A stretch of 64,000 nt of DNA from Mucilaginibacter sp. SJ (GCF_028993635.1 NZ_CP118631.1:1054001-1118000), one strand, 5' to 3'. Positions 50,011-59,454 are shown, counted from the stretch's first letter. Notes: generated by a model from the letters alone, not told the origin. Numbers and translations are program-made.

Positions 50011-51315
50011 CTACTCATCTTCCATTTTTGAATGCTTACGCGTATCGTTCATAGTGATGTACAAGATCAACGACAGCGCAATACAAACAGTTACATACCA
50101 ATAAAACCATTGCGCATGATGTTCATTTTTGAACCACAGGGCAATATATTCGGCAGTGCCGCCAAACAGGGATACGGCTATTGCATAAGGGAAACCTACG
50201 CCCAGGGCACGCACATTGGCCGGAAAAAGTTCGGCCTTAACAACAGCATTGATCGAGGTATAGCCGCTTACAATGACCAGCGCACAAAGGATCAGCGCGA
50301 ATGCAACCCATACATCTTTAGTGTGGCTTAGCAATGTCATGATAGGAATTGTACAAAGCGTACCCAATATGCCGAAACCAATTAATAATGGTTTCCGGCC
50401 AACTTTATCCGACAGTAAGCCAAATAAAGGTTGTATCACCATAAATACAGCTAATGTTAAGGTTGAGATGAGCGTAGCGGCACTCTTACTAAAGCCGGAT
50501 GTATTAACCAAAAACTTTTGCATATAAGTAGTAAAGGTGTAAAACGCCAGCGTACCGCCAATGGTTAATCCTATTACCGTAAAAACAGCTTTGGGATGTT
50601 GTGTTAAAGCTTTTATCGTGCCATTCAGACTACCGGCTTTTTTACTTTCTTTATCAAACGATGCCGATTCCTGTAAGCTTCGCCTTAGATACATAGTGGT
50701 GATAGCCAGTATTGCCCCGATTCCAAACGGAATGCGCCAACCCCAGTCATGCAATTGTTTTTCAGATAAAAACGCTCTTTGCAGCAACACTAAAACGCCC
50801 AACGCCAGTAATTGCCCCATAATAAGCGTTACATATTGAAAGCTTGAGTAAAAACCACGGTACTTTTTTGTAGCCATTTCACTCAGGTAAGTGGCGCTGG
50901 TTCCATACTCCCCTCCTACACTCAGGCCCTGGATAATGCGGGCCAACACCAGCAATATAGGTGCAGCAACTCCAATGGATTTGTAGCCCGGAGTTATGGC
51001 AATAATCAAGGAACCAACGCTCATGAGCAATACAGAAAATGTAAGCGCTGTTTTACGGCCGCGTTTATCCGCAAAGGTCCCCATTACCCAACCGCCTATA
51101 GGGCGCATTAAAAAGCCGATGGCAAAAATACCTGCTGTGTTTAAAAGCTGTACGGTTTGGTTGTCTGAAGGAAAAAAAGCATCTGAAAAATAAAGGGAAA
51201 AGGCAGTGTAAGCATACCAGTCATACCATTCAACCAAATTTCCCAGCGATCCGCCTATGATGGACTTGATGCGTCCGCCCGTGGTTTGGGGTATTGGTGA
51301 TTTTATTTCATTCAT
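50011..51315 (-). CDS. MFS metabolite:proton symporter, KgtP/ProP type
   Basis: The 434-residue transporter has about twelve helices and the metabolite:H+ symporter family marks: GGSLGNLVEWYDWYAYTAFSLYFSDAFFP in helix 1, GWVMGTFADKRGRKTAL in loop 2-3, and ARIIQGLSVGGEYGTSATYLSEMATKKYRGFYSSFQYVTLIMGQLLALG in helices 4-5. Helix 8-9 carries the second DKVGRKP signature. Length and motifs fit alpha-ketoglutarate permease and related carriers of dicarboxylates, proline or betaine. The exact substrate is not determined. The ATG at 51315 gives the family length; the open frame extends to 51420 without family-like sequence. An inverted-repeat element follows its stop codon. Confidence 0.87.
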   Translation of the reverse strand: MNEIKSPIPQTTGGRIKSIIGGSLGNLVEWYDWYAYTAFSLYFSDAFFPSDNQTVQLLNTAGIFAIGFLMRPIGGWVMGTFADKRGRKTALTFSVLLMSVGSLIIAITPGYKSIGVAAPILLVLARIIQGLSVGGEYGTSATYLSEMATKKYRGFYSSFQYVTLIMGQLLALGVLVLLQRAFLSEKQLHDWGWRIPFGIGAILAITTMYLRRSLQESASFDKESKKAGSLNGTIKALTQHPKAVFTVIGLTIGGTLAFYTFTTYMQKFLVNTSGFSKSAATLISTLTLAVFMVIQPLFGLLSDKVGRKPLLIGFGILGTLCTIPIMTLLSHTKDVWVAFALILCALVIVSGYTSINAVVKAELFPANVRALGVGFPYAIAVSLFGGTAEYIALWFKNEHHAQWFYWYVTVCIALSLILYITMNDTRKHSKMEDE

Positions 51316-51460
51316 AGGTTTGGCAGATACTGTTGGTTTCCGTAATATTAGGAATTTTAAAATAGAGGCGCAATACCAATATAATAACCGGCATATTTGC
51401 TTTAATAAAAACTTATTCAACCTAATCTAATACTCTCCCCCATTCACTCAAACCACAACC

Positions 51461-52747
51461 ATGCTTTTCACCGAAGATTTTTTGCATTACATCTGGAAAT
51501 TCAGGCTTTTTGAGCGCGAAAACCTTCAAACTGTAGATGGTGAGGAACTGGAAATCTTTTCGGCAGGGCTGCACAATTCAGATTCAGGTCCAGATTTTCA
51601 TAATGCGAGGATCCGTATTGGCGAAACTGTTTGGGCAGGCAATGTAGAAGTACACCTTTCCGCGTCCGACTGGCAAAAGCATGGTCATACCAACGATGGC
51701 GCTTATGATAATGTAATACTGCACGTTGTTTACCGTAACGACGTGCCCTTATTTTTACCAAACGGTCGCAAAGTACCTACCCTTGAATTACAAAGCCGCA
51801 TTAGTGAAGCGCTTTATAACAAATACCATACACTGGTTTTCGGTAATCAGAGTTTTATACCCTGCGAAAACGGCATCGCCACGGTGGATGGCCTCACCAT
51901 GCAAAACTGGCTTACCCGCGTATTGGTTGAGCGGATGGAAAAACGATCGACCAATGTGGCAGCGGCTTTGGCACTTAATAAAGGCGATTGGGAGGAAACT
52001 TTTTACCAGTTTTTAGCGGCAAACTTTGGTTTCAAAGTAAACGCCCTGCCGTTTGAGCTGACGGCTAAATCGCTGCCGCAGCTTATCCTCGCCAAAAACA
52101 AAAACAGCCCAATGCAAATTGAAGCTTTGATATTTGGGCAGGCAGGCTTTTTAGAGGGTGAATTTAAAGATGATTATCCCCTCAAACTTCAAAAGGAGTA
52201 TGAATATCTGCGCAAAAAATACAACCTTAAACCGATAGAAAGCCACCTGTGGAAGTTTATGCGGCTAAGGCCCCAAAACTTTCCAACCATCCGGCTGGCT
52301 CAATTTGCCGCACTTATTGTACAGTCAAACCACCTGTTATCTAAAACATTAGAGATTAAAGAGGTGAAAGCACTGCGTAGTTTATTTACAGAGATCAAAG
52401 TAAACGATTACTGGGATGATCATTACCGGTTTGATGTACAATCCAAGCCATCATCAAAAAATATGGGCGATGGTTCTGTTGATATTTTGCTGCTCAATAC
52501 TGTGGCTTTGTTCCTGTTTAGTTACGGTAAGCAGCATCAGCAGCAATATTATATTAGCCGCAGCCTTAAATTATTAGAAAATTTACCGGCCGAAAAAAAC
52601 AATATTATTGCTGATTTTGTTAACTTAGGAGTGAAAATTGAAACTGCGTTTGAATCACAGGCATTGCTTGAGTTAAAAAATAATTACTGCAATTATAAGA
52701 AATGCCTGCAATGCGGCGTTGGTAATAAGATACTAAAACTGGCCTGA
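51461..52747 (+). CDS. DUF2851 family protein
   Basis: The 428-residue cytoplasmic protein belongs to the DUF2851 family, common in Bacteroidota. The N-terminal part has FLHYIWKFRLFERENLQTVDGEELEIFSAGLHNSDSGPDFHNARIRIG and GNVEVHLSASDWQKHGHTNDGAYDNVILHVVYRND, which look like a nuclease-type beta core with a conserved Asp (SGPDF), Glu (VEVH) and His. The C-terminal region is helical and ends with KKCLQCGVGNKIL, with paired cysteines. The nuclease idea is only an inference from the D/E/H spacing. The gene is followed after 4 bases by a PspC-domain protein, so they are probably co-expressed. Confidence 0.82.
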   Translation: MLFTEDFLHYIWKFRLFERENLQTVDGEELEIFSAGLHNSDSGPDFHNARIRIGETVWAGNVEVHLSASDWQKHGHTNDGAYDNVILHVVYRNDVPLFLPNGRKVPTLELQSRISEALYNKYHTLVFGNQSFIPCENGIATVDGLTMQNWLTRVLVERMEKRSTNVAAALALNKGDWEETFYQFLAANFGFKVNALPFELTAKSLPQLILAKNKNSPMQIEALIFGQAGFLEGEFKDDYPLKLQKEYEYLRKKYNLKPIESHLWKFMRLRPQNFPTIRLAQFAALIVQSNHLLSKTLEIKEVKALRSLFTEIKVNDYWDDHYRFDVQSKPSSKNMGDGSVDILLLNTVALFLFSYGKQHQQQYYISRSLKLLENLPAEKNNIIADFVNLGVKIETAFESQALLELKNNYCNYKKCLQCGVGNKILKLA

Positions 52748-52751
52748 CACC

Positions 52752-52973
52752 ATGCTACAGCGGATACTTACTTTTTTTGAACGGTACTCTTTTGGTGTAT
52801 GCACCTACCTTGGCGAACGCTTTAATATCTCGATCTCCAAGATCAGGCTTTTCTTTATCTACTCCTCATTCCTGGCGGTAGGCTTCCCGCTTATATTTTA
52901 TTTTTTTGCAGGTATTGTATTGGATATCCGGAACTTTATTAAACGCAAGCATACCGGGGTTACTGATCTTTAA
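52752..52973 (+). CDS. PspC domain-containing small membrane protein
   Basis: The 73-residue protein has the PspC fold: FGVCTYLGERFNISISKIRLFFIYSSFLAVGFPLIFYFFAGIVLDI, with one or two hydrophobic helices and the ERFNIS-type turn. PspC proteins sense envelope stress together with PspA/PspB, but small stand-alone PspC proteins are widespread in Bacteroidota, where no complete Psp system is usual. It overlaps no gene and lies 4 bases after DUF2851, the usual arrangement in this group. A basic tail (IKRKHTG) ends it. Confidence 0.82.
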   Translation: MLQRILTFFERYSFGVCTYLGERFNISISKIRLFFIYSSFLAVGFPLIFYFFAGIVLDIRNFIKRKHTGVTDL

Positions 52974-53070
52974 CCGCTGATCATTTCTGATTACGTTGAT
53001 TTTTATTGGGAGATTTCACCAATTATTTCCTGATTTCACCGGTTTTGATTAGTGGAAGCACATCTTATCA

Positions 53071-53430
53071 TTAAACCAATTTGCCCGTTTTTACGGCATC
53101 TTGTAAGTTGCGCACTTTAAATTTGGGAGTGTAGCAGTATTGAGCCAGCTGTTTAACCCATGTGGTGTTGTAGCCAAACATCAATTTTATCATTTTTACC
53201 CGCGTTGAGCCTTTGGGATAGCCATATTTATACCAACTGAATTTAGATGGATCTATATTGAACTGTTCGGCAAAATCGGCAAGAAAAAGGTCTATCTCAA
53301 TATCAAAAATATCCAGATCAAGATCGATACTGGTATCGAGGCTCAGGCTGCGCGGATCAACTTTATGGATCTTATACCTGTTGCAATAATCAACAATAAA
53401 CTCTTTTAAGGGTGGCAGTATCTCTTCCAT
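53071..53430 (-). CDS. DUF1493 family protein (acyl-carrier-like)
   Basis: The 119-residue protein has the DUF1493 pattern: LKEFIVDYCNRYKI, DPRSLSLDTSIDLDLDIFDIEIDLFLADFAEQFNIDPSKFSWYKYG. The DLDLDIFDIEIDLFLADFAEQF segment mimics the helix II region of acyl carrier proteins, but the phosphopantetheine Ser is absent; Asp and Phe lie in its place. DUF1493 members occur beside other small Enterobacteria-type proteins and have no fixed function. The protein is strongly acidic. It stands alone between the PspC gene and a HAD hydrolase gene. Confidence 0.75.
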   Translation of the reverse strand: MEEILPPLKEFIVDYCNRYKIHKVDPRSLSLDTSIDLDLDIFDIEIDLFLADFAEQFNIDPSKFSWYKYGYPKGSTRVKMIKLMFGYNTTWVKQLAQYCYTPKFKVRNLQDAVKTGKLV

Positions 53431-53634
53431 TTAAACGAATATTAATTTGACCATTTAAGTTATGAGACGTAGCTTTTGAAATAAGGTTGCATACAAATTC
53501 ACTTTATTTTTAAATCGCTAAAAATCAACCAAATAGTTAATAAATGTTAAATTTTCATTATTGGATAAAAATGTTACATACTATATAATGAACCCGATGT
53601 ATTATTATTGCATTAAGTAAATCAGATACTTCAA

Positions 53635-54357
53635 ATGAACCTGAAAGTAATTGCCTTTGATGCCGATGATACCCTTTGGGTAAATGAGCCGTATTTTCAA
53701 AGTACAGAAGAAAGGTTTTGCAGCCTGCTCGAAAATTTTTCGCCCCAGCATACCATTTCAAAAGAGCTTTTTAAGGTTGAGGTTGATAACCTGCCACTTT
53801 ATGGCTACGGGATAAAGGGCTATATCCTTAGCATGATAGAAGCAGCGTTAAGCATTTCTGAAAAAAACATCAGTGTTGATGTAGTAGAAACTATATTGCA
53901 ATACGGCAAAGACATGCTTAATCAACCAATAGAGATTTTAAATGATGTAGAACATGTACTCTCCTCGTTAAAAGATCATTACAGACTGGTGGTTGCCACC
54001 AAAGGTGATTTGCTTGACCAGGAACGCAAACTCAAAAAATCGGGGTTGGCACATTATTTCCACCATATCGAAATCATGAGTGATAAAAAAGAGGATGATT
54101 ATATCAAGCTGATCAAACACCTCGACATTAACCCAAATGAATTCATGATGATTGGTAACTCCCTGAAATCAGATGTAATGCCGGTTATCAATATTGGGGG
54201 GCATGCTGTTCATGTGCCCTTTCACACCACCTGGGCACACGAACATGTGGAAACCGTTTTAACCCACGAAAACTTTAAACAGGCTGATAAAATCAGTGAG
54301 GTGTTGGAGTTTGTGTTGGAGTCCGGAAGTTCGAAAGTTGGCAAGTCCGGAAGTTAG
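53635..54357 (+). CDS. HAD family hydrolase
   Basis: The 240-residue protein has all HAD motifs: I DADDTLW (nucleophile Asp9 and Asp11), II VVATKG (Thr/Lys), III KK near 150, and IV MMIGNSLKSDVMP with acidic Asp. A helical cap domain (about 20-110) makes it a type I HAD of the phosphoglycolate phosphatase/YjjG-like group; motif I ends DT as in phosphatases. The substrate is unknown. The last 12 residues (ESGSSKVGKSGS) and the stop codon are encoded by the left arm of an inverted repeat at 54318-54426, so the natural C-terminus was probably altered by that element. The gene is convergent with a GNAT gene. Confidence 0.85.
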   Translation: MNLKVIAFDADDTLWVNEPYFQSTEERFCSLLENFSPQHTISKELFKVEVDNLPLYGYGIKGYILSMIEAALSISEKNISVDVVETILQYGKDMLNQPIEILNDVEHVLSSLKDHYRLVVATKGDLLDQERKLKKSGLAHYFHHIEIMSDKKEDDYIKLIKHLDINPNEFMMIGNSLKSDVMPVINIGGHAVHVPFHTTWAHEHVETVLTHENFKQADKISEVLEFVLESGSSKVGKSGS

Positions 54358-54426
54358 CATCAGAGAGATAATCATTAAAGTATTTTCCATCTTTCGGACT
54401 TGCCGACTTCAGGACATTCCGACTCT
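54318..54426. repeat. Inverted repeat spanning the stop codons of two convergent genes
   Basis: The left arm (54318-54355) and right arm (about 54389-54426) are about 38 bases each and complementary with several mismatches. The left arm holds two direct copies of GTCCGGAAGTT (54321-54331 and 54345-54355). It codes for the tail of the HAD protein up to its TAG. The right arm overlaps the stop of the acetyltransferase gene (54425). Confidence 0.6.
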
Positions 54427-54937
54427 AAATATCTTTCTCCATTACAATCAGCTCAATGTGCTGTTTGGCATCGCCAAAACGGCCGTGGGCATGAAAGGGC
54501 TGTATCTCGCCTGTTGGTTGGTAGCCGCGGCGCTCGTACCAGCTTATTAGTTCAGAACGGGTGCTGATCACCGTCATGGTTAAGGTATTGCAGTTATATT
54601 TACGTGCATAAACTTCAGCTTCTTCTATCAGTGCACGGCCCACACCTTTATTCTGCAATAATGGCGATACACTAAACATGCCAACATATAGTTTTGGAGT
54701 CCTGACTTCAAGATAAACTGAACCAGTAATATTGTCCTCCTCATCGGTATGCTTTAAAATGATAATATTTTCATCATTCATGTAACGAGCAAGAGTTTCT
54801 TCATCTATACGGACGCCGCCAATTAAGTCGGCTTCGGTTGTCCAGCCCTGTTTGGAGCTTTCGCCACGATAAGCGCTGTTTACTAAAACGTTAAGTTCAG
54901 TAACATCAGCAAGGGTGGCTTGTGTTATTGCAGACAT
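54425..54937 (-). CDS. GNAT family N-acetyltransferase
   Basis: The 170-residue protein is one GNAT domain: ATLADVTELNVLVNSAYRG at the start, KLYVGMFSVSPLLQNKGVGRALIEEAEVYAR forming the acetyl-CoA binding motif (Q/R-x-x-G-x-G), and the closing WYERRGYQPTGEIQPFHAHG segment. The substrate is unknown. The N-terminal TLADVTELNVLVNSAYRGE form occurs in many uncharacterised bacterial acetyltransferases. The ATG at 54937 is chosen since 21 upstream codons in frame (to 55000) look unlike family members. Its stop codon lies in the right arm of the inverted repeat shared with the HAD gene. Confidence 0.85.
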   Translation of the reverse strand: MSAITQATLADVTELNVLVNSAYRGESSKQGWTTEADLIGGVRIDEETLARYMNDENIIILKHTDEEDNITGSVYLEVRTPKLYVGMFSVSPLLQNKGVGRALIEEAEVYARKYNCNTLTMTVISTRSELISWYERRGYQPTGEIQPFHAHGRFGDAKQHIELIVMEKDI

Positions 54938-55111
54938 ATGATTTAATTTAAGGACGCTAAAGGTAGTACTTGCGAATTTTAAATAAAAGCTATAAGCCAT
55001 AATTTTAAAGTCTGCTCACTTATATCAAATGACATTAAAAAAGCCATTCGTTTTAAAACCAAGCTGTATATTTAGTAGTTAATAACACATCTGTTTATAT
55101 TAAATCCTGCC

Positions 55112-56035
55112 ATGGCTTTTATAGATTATTACAAAGTATTAGATCTCGACAAAAATGCATCCGAAAAGGATATTAAAAATGCTTACCGTAAACTGGCCCG
55201 CAAATATCACCCCGATCTTAACCCTAATGACGAAGAGGCCCACAAAAAATTCCAGCAGCTAAACGAAGCAAATGAAGTATTAAGTGACCCGGAAAAGCGA
55301 AAGAAATACGACAAATATGGCGAGAACTGGCAGCATGGCGAAGCATACGAACAACAGGCGCGCCAACAGTCCGGTGCACAAGGAGGTTTTGGTGGCTATG
55401 GCGGCTTTACCGGAGCCGAAGGATTTGGCAGTGCCGAAGGGTTTGGAAGTGACGATTTTTCAGATTTCTTTCAATCGATGTTTGGCGGTGCAGGAGGCGC
55501 GCGTAGCGGCAGGCAGGCAAAATACCGCGGACAGGACTATAACGCCTCGTTAAGTTTAAACCTTCGTGACATCCTTGAAACACATAAGCAAACGTTGACT
55601 GTCAATGGCAGAAACATCCGGATAACCATACCCGCAGGTATTGAAAACGGGCAAACTATCAAAATAGCCGGGCATGGCGCCCCGGGTGTAAACGGCGGCC
55701 CCGCCGGAGATTTGTATATTCAGTTTAATGTTGCCCCTGATGAAAGTTTTAAGCGTGATGGCAATAATTTGTACACCACATTGAAACTTGACCTGTACAC
55801 TGCCGTTTTAGGCGGAGAAATAACTGCTGACACATTAAACGGCAAAGTTAAAGTGAAAGTAAAACCTGAAACCCAAAATGGCACTAAAGTAAAGCTCAAA
55901 GGCAAAGGCATGCCCGTTTACAAAAAAGAGAATGAATTTGGCGATCTGTACCTGACCTATGATATCCAAACCCCTACCAACCTTACCGAAAAGCAGAAAC
56001 AATTATTTGAAGAACTGGCAAAATCCTCTGCCTAA
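55112..56035 (+). CDS. cbpA: DnaJ-type co-chaperone CbpA
   Basis: The 307-residue protein begins with a J domain (about 3-70, [36 protein letters not shown] with the HPD triad). A Gly/Phe/Ser-rich linker (about 75-130) and a two-part C-terminal peptide-binding domain (about 140-300, with [22 protein letters not shown] and [24 protein letters not shown]) follow, without the zinc finger of DnaJ. This is the CbpA form, which stimulates DnaK and in E. coli also binds curved DNA. The CbpM-like modulator gene follows by 12 bases, as in other bacteria, supporting the assignment. Confidence 0.92.
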   Translation: MAFIDYYKVLDLDKNASEKDIKNAYRKLARKYHPDLNPNDEEAHKKFQQLNEANEVLSDPEKRKKYDKYGENWQHGEAYEQQARQQSGAQGGFGGYGGFTGAEGFGSAEGFGSDDFSDFFQSMFGGAGGARSGRQAKYRGQDYNASLSLNLRDILETHKQTLTVNGRNIRITIPAGIENGQTIKIAGHGAPGVNGGPAGDLYIQFNVAPDESFKRDGNNLYTTLKLDLYTAVLGGEITADTLNGKVKVKVKPETQNGTKVKLKGKGMPVYKKENEFGDLYLTYDIQTPTNLTEKQKQLFEELAKSSA

Positions 56036-56047
56036 ATTAAAAACATT

Positions 56048-56335
56048 ATGAAAACAGCAGAATTAATAGCAGCAAACGATTTTTGTGTATATCATAATGT
56101 TGAATACACGTTCATCACATCTTTACATGAAGCGGGCCTGGTTGAGGTAACCATCATTAATGAAATCGTATTCATCCCTCAAACTGAGCTTCAAAAGCTG
56201 GAAAAACTGGTGAGCCTGTACGAATTGGATATTAACGTAGCCGGCATTGAAGCTATCTCCCATCTGCTTGACCGGGTTGAAAAATTACAGGAAGATATGC
56301 GGTATTTAAAAAACAGGTTGAGCTTATATGAATAA
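56048..56335 (+). CDS. cbpM: Chaperone modulator CbpM
   Basis: The 95-residue protein resembles CbpM/MerR-like modulators: an N-terminal LIAANDFCVYHNVEYTFITSLHEAGLVEVTIINEIVFIPQTELQKLEKLVSLYELDINVAGIEAISHLLDRVEKLQEDMRYLKNRL, with a winged-helix-like first half and a coiled-coil C-terminus. CbpM binds the J domain of CbpA and inhibits its cooperation with DnaK. The tight link to cbpA (12 bases) supports a conserved pair. Confidence 0.9.
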   Translation: MKTAELIAANDFCVYHNVEYTFITSLHEAGLVEVTIINEIVFIPQTELQKLEKLVSLYELDINVAGIEAISHLLDRVEKLQEDMRYLKNRLSLYE

Positions 56336-56358
56336 GAAAGCTTTCTTTTCAGGAATGC

Positions 56359-58044
56359 TTAAACCAAATATTTATTCATCATTCGCTCGCTTACAATATT
56401 GGCTTCATCGATAACAGGTTCTGGATATCCCATGGATTTGAGTATGGCGATTCCGTTAGTGTTTTTAAGGAGGCCCTGCTTCAGGATATAGTCAAATACC
56501 AGCACGCGCCCGTTTTTTGATTCTGAAAAGGAATATACAACAAAATCTTCGTCCAGCAGTTCGGCCAGCTCAAGGTCATGGGTTGATACAAAAACAAAAT
56601 TTTGATTAGCGGTAATGTACGAAAGCACAGACTTTGCTGCGGCTATACGTTCGATGGTATTGGTACCCCTGAAAATCTCATCGATGATCACCAGGCTTTT
56701 CATATCTTCTTTCTGAGAACTGTTATCAATGATATTTAAAATAGCTAAGGCCTGTGCCTGAAAATAACTCTTGTGTTCATCAATGTTATCGCTGGTTTTG
56801 ATGCTGGTTTGTATTTTGAGAAAAGGAGCCTTGTAGGCCTTTGCACAACTTGTAAATATAGTTTGCGATAGCAGCGTATTTAATGCCAGCGCTTTAATAA
56901 ATGTAGTTTTGCCAGACATGTTTGACCCTGTGATCAATGCCCCCCTGTCTGCATCAGTTGTATAAAGGGAGTTGGTTACACAGTTAGCTACTAATGGGTG
57001 AAATAGTTCGGTAATCTCTATTTTGCCATCAACACCAGTAAACGCGGGTTTTGAATAAAAAGGCATACCGTCACGTATTGATTGTATGGCTATCAGCGTA
57101 TCGGCCCGGCCAATAAATTTATACACTTCTTTAATGTCTTCACGGTATTTACTGACTTGTTTTAATGATGATGTATAAGTATTAAGCTCAATCACAAAAA
57201 GCAGTTTAAACAAATGGAAGGCTGCGTAAGCAATATCACTTTTACCATTCACGAAGCCGCTTTCTATATTTACAAACTTAAGCGCTCGTTTTAAACCTCT
57301 TAGGCTGGTAAGGGAACGCTTTACCTCGGGTACCCGACCAAATTTTCCGCTTTTAACTAATGCCACTGCAACTTTATACATAACCAGCAATTGCGGTAAC
57401 GATTTGGTATACCCTGAAATGGCCTTGCGGTTGCTGAAGTAAATAACAATGTTATACGCAAACAACAATAGCAAAAAGATAAAGCTGAAAATATTAGGAA
57501 TAACAATCAGCGATAATAACGCAGCCAGGATCAGAAAAGGTGAAACCTTTATATAAAAATTAATTACCGATGCAAATACCGGTTCGTGTGCCCTGAGAAA
57601 AAGATCGGCTATAAAATAAGCATCGGGGTGGTTAAGCTTTGACAATTCCACTTCAAGCAATTCGCGGCCGGGTATATCCATGTTAAGATCCTCAATATCA
57701 TTGTCGAGGTCATGCAAAACATCAAGCTCGGTTGTAGGGCAATGTAATAAATTAAACAGGTATTGTTTGCCAGGCTTACTGTTTGTTCTGTCGAGATAAT
57801 TGAAAACACTTATCAGGTCAAGATCGTCAGCGGTTTGAGCCGAAAGCTTGTTTTTACTATCTGCCGAATCCAGGTAAACCTTTATTAGGTCAAAGTTTCG
57901 GCGGGCGTTAACCGGCTTGCCCCATTTCCCCTGAATTTTTATCAGCCGCTTTTTTGCCCAGCGTAATTTATCATAATACGACTTAATATAAAGCAATCCA
58001 ATTATGATAATGACAACTATCGCAGAAAAAACAAAGTAATACAT
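56359..58044 (-). CDS. Membrane-anchored MutS-like ATPase
   Basis: The 561-residue protein has an N-terminal membrane helix (about 3-20), a MutS core-like helical region (about 85-340) containing two further hydrophobic segments (about 165-205), and a MutS-type ATPase domain (about 365-540). The latter has Walker A GSNMSGKTTFIKALALN, LVIIDEIFRGTNTIERIAAA (Walker B) and FVFVSTHDLELAEL. It lacks the mismatch-recognition domain I of MutS. Relatives in Bacteroidota are annotated as MutS-related proteins of unknown role, and the membrane segments make a function in mismatch repair unlikely. It is divergent from a small secreted protein gene. Confidence 0.85.
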   Translation of the reverse strand: MYYFVFSAIVVIIIIGLLYIKSYYDKLRWAKKRLIKIQGKWGKPVNARRNFDLIKVYLDSADSKNKLSAQTADDLDLISVFNYLDRTNSKPGKQYLFNLLHCPTTELDVLHDLDNDIEDLNMDIPGRELLEVELSKLNHPDAYFIADLFLRAHEPVFASVINFYIKVSPFLILAALLSLIVIPNIFSFIFLLLLFAYNIVIYFSNRKAISGYTKSLPQLLVMYKVAVALVKSGKFGRVPEVKRSLTSLRGLKRALKFVNIESGFVNGKSDIAYAAFHLFKLLFVIELNTYTSSLKQVSKYREDIKEVYKFIGRADTLIAIQSIRDGMPFYSKPAFTGVDGKIEITELFHPLVANCVTNSLYTTDADRGALITGSNMSGKTTFIKALALNTLLSQTIFTSCAKAYKAPFLKIQTSIKTSDNIDEHKSYFQAQALAILNIIDNSSQKEDMKSLVIIDEIFRGTNTIERIAAAKSVLSYITANQNFVFVSTHDLELAELLDEDFVVYSFSESKNGRVLVFDYILKQGLLKNTNGIAILKSMGYPEPVIDEANIVSERMMNKYLV

Positions 58045-58136
58045 GTCTAAAAATATAAAATTTTAATTAAACCAACTTATCCATCGCCAGTCATAATTGT
58101 GTATTACAATTCAGGTATTAACTAAAATTTACGACC

Positions 58137-58418
58137 ATGAAATTTATCCGATTTTCAATAATAGCTTTTGTAATGATGTTTTCATTTCAATTTGCAAAAG
58201 CTCAAAGCATAAGTATAAGCGCACATTTTGGCCGTCCTTATCATAGGGTAGTTTACACACGCGGATATTACGGAACACCTGTTTACTATGGCAGGGACGT
58301 TTATTATGACCGTCCTGTTTATTATGGTCGTCCGCGCTATTACGCAGCAAGATATTATGACGCGCCAGTATACTATCACAGGCACTATCATGTTCATCGT
58401 TACTACCGGCACTGGTAA
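58137..58418 (+). CDS. Small secreted Tyr/His/Arg-rich protein
   Basis: The 93-residue protein has a signal peptide (about 1-22, ending FAKAQ), after which 70 residues are dominated by Tyr, Arg and His with VYYGR, YYDRPVYYGR and HYHVHRYYRHW units. No cysteine is present. Such exported aromatic low-complexity peptides are frequent in Sphingobacteriaceae and have no known function; histidines might bind metal. It carries its own terminator 10 bases after the stop. Composition bias also opens other frames here, which I ignore. Confidence 0.75.
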   Translation: MKFIRFSIIAFVMMFSFQFAKAQSISISAHFGRPYHRVVYTRGYYGTPVYYGRDVYYDRPVYYGRPRYYAARYYDAPVYYHRHYHVHRYYRHW

Positions 58419-58426
58419 AACGATAA

Positions 58427-58455
58427 AGCCTCCGGGTTGCCGGAGGTTTTTTTTT
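58427..58455 (+). terminator. Intrinsic terminator after the small secreted protein gene
   Basis: CCTCCGG (58429-58435) and CCGGAGG (58440-58446) enclose GTTG, followed by nine T (58447-58455). Confidence 0.88.
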
Positions 58456-58591
58456 ATAATAAGCAACTATGCCAATATAAAACGGCCCTATAGAGTAACC
58501 AATACTATTTAGATGTGCAATCTTAAAACCTGCTAAAAATGACAAGTATCAGGCGTATTGTGTAAAAATACAGGAAATCATTACTGAAATG

Positions 58592-59368
58592 TTACTTTGA
58601 TCTATCCTTAAAAAAAGAATGTAATGCCTGTTGTGTAAACTCTGATAAAACCAGTTCTCCGCTTATAGCCGCGCGTTGTTTAAGCAAATCATCCCAATCG
58701 GCAGTGCCTTCCCAAAGCACCTGTTTTAAACCGCCGAGTGCTGCCGGGTTATATAAAGCTATTTTTTGAGTAAGTTCATATACAGCCGCATCAAGGGTTG
58801 GAGTATCTTCATAAACTTCGTTATACAAGCCATTTTGTTTTGCCCATTGGGCAGTTTGAAAATCTGAAGCCTTGATAGTGAGCTGGGAAAATGCTGATAA
58901 CCCTATTTTACGAATCACAGCCGGGGCTATTACAAAGGGGCCAATACCTATAGTAAGCTCACTTAACTTTATTGATGCCGCCTGGCTGGCCAGGCAATAA
59001 TCGGCAGCGGCGGCAAGGCCAACCCCTCCTCCAACTGCTTTACCCTGCACTCTCGCAATTATTATTTTAGGGCATTTGCGGCAGGCGCTGATCACGTTTG
59101 AAAACCCTTCAAAAAATAATGCGCCGGTTTCCTTATCCCTAATTTGCAACAGCTCGTCAAAGCTTGCACCCGCGCAAAAAGTACGGTCTCCCGCGCTCTT
59201 TAAAACAATGACTTTTGTCTCCGGGTTATTACCGGCACTGAATACCGCATCGGCAAGTTGTTTTAATAGCGCCGAAGGCAGGGAGTTTTGTGCCGGATGA
59301 TAAAAACTAATCGTAGTTACACCATCAGGCTCATTTGTAATGGATACATTTCCGTTTTCGGCAGACAT
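58592..59368 (-). CDS. Enoyl-CoA hydratase/isomerase family protein
   Basis: The 258-residue protein is a crotonase-fold enzyme. The oxyanion-hole segments are RTFCAGASFDELL and VQGKAVGGGVGLAAAADYCLAS, the latter with the typical GGG turn. A Glu in the LSELTIGIGPFVI segment fits one of the two catalytic glutamates of hydratases. The C-terminal helix region (EVYEDTPTLDAAVYELTQKIALYNPAALGGLKQVLWEG) is usual. Closest types are methylglutaconyl-CoA hydratase and related short-chain hydratases, but the exact substrate is not fixed. It stands alone after the histidine kinase of the kai operon, 86 bases away on the same strand, with no sign of co-transcription. Confidence 0.85.
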   Translation of the reverse strand: MSAENGNVSITNEPDGVTTISFYHPAQNSLPSALLKQLADAVFSAGNNPETKVIVLKSAGDRTFCAGASFDELLQIRDKETGALFFEGFSNVISACRKCPKIIIARVQGKAVGGGVGLAAAADYCLASQAASIKLSELTIGIGPFVIAPAVIRKIGLSAFSQLTIKASDFQTAQWAKQNGLYNEVYEDTPTLDAAVYELTQKIALYNPAALGGLKQVLWEGTADWDDLLKQRAAISGELVLSEFTQQALHSFFKDRSK

Positions 59369-59454
59369 ATTTTATGTTTTATATCAGGTGGTTTTCCAGC
59401 CAATATCAGAAGTATTTATGTCAACTGCAATTTTGCGCCTAAATAAACAATCGC

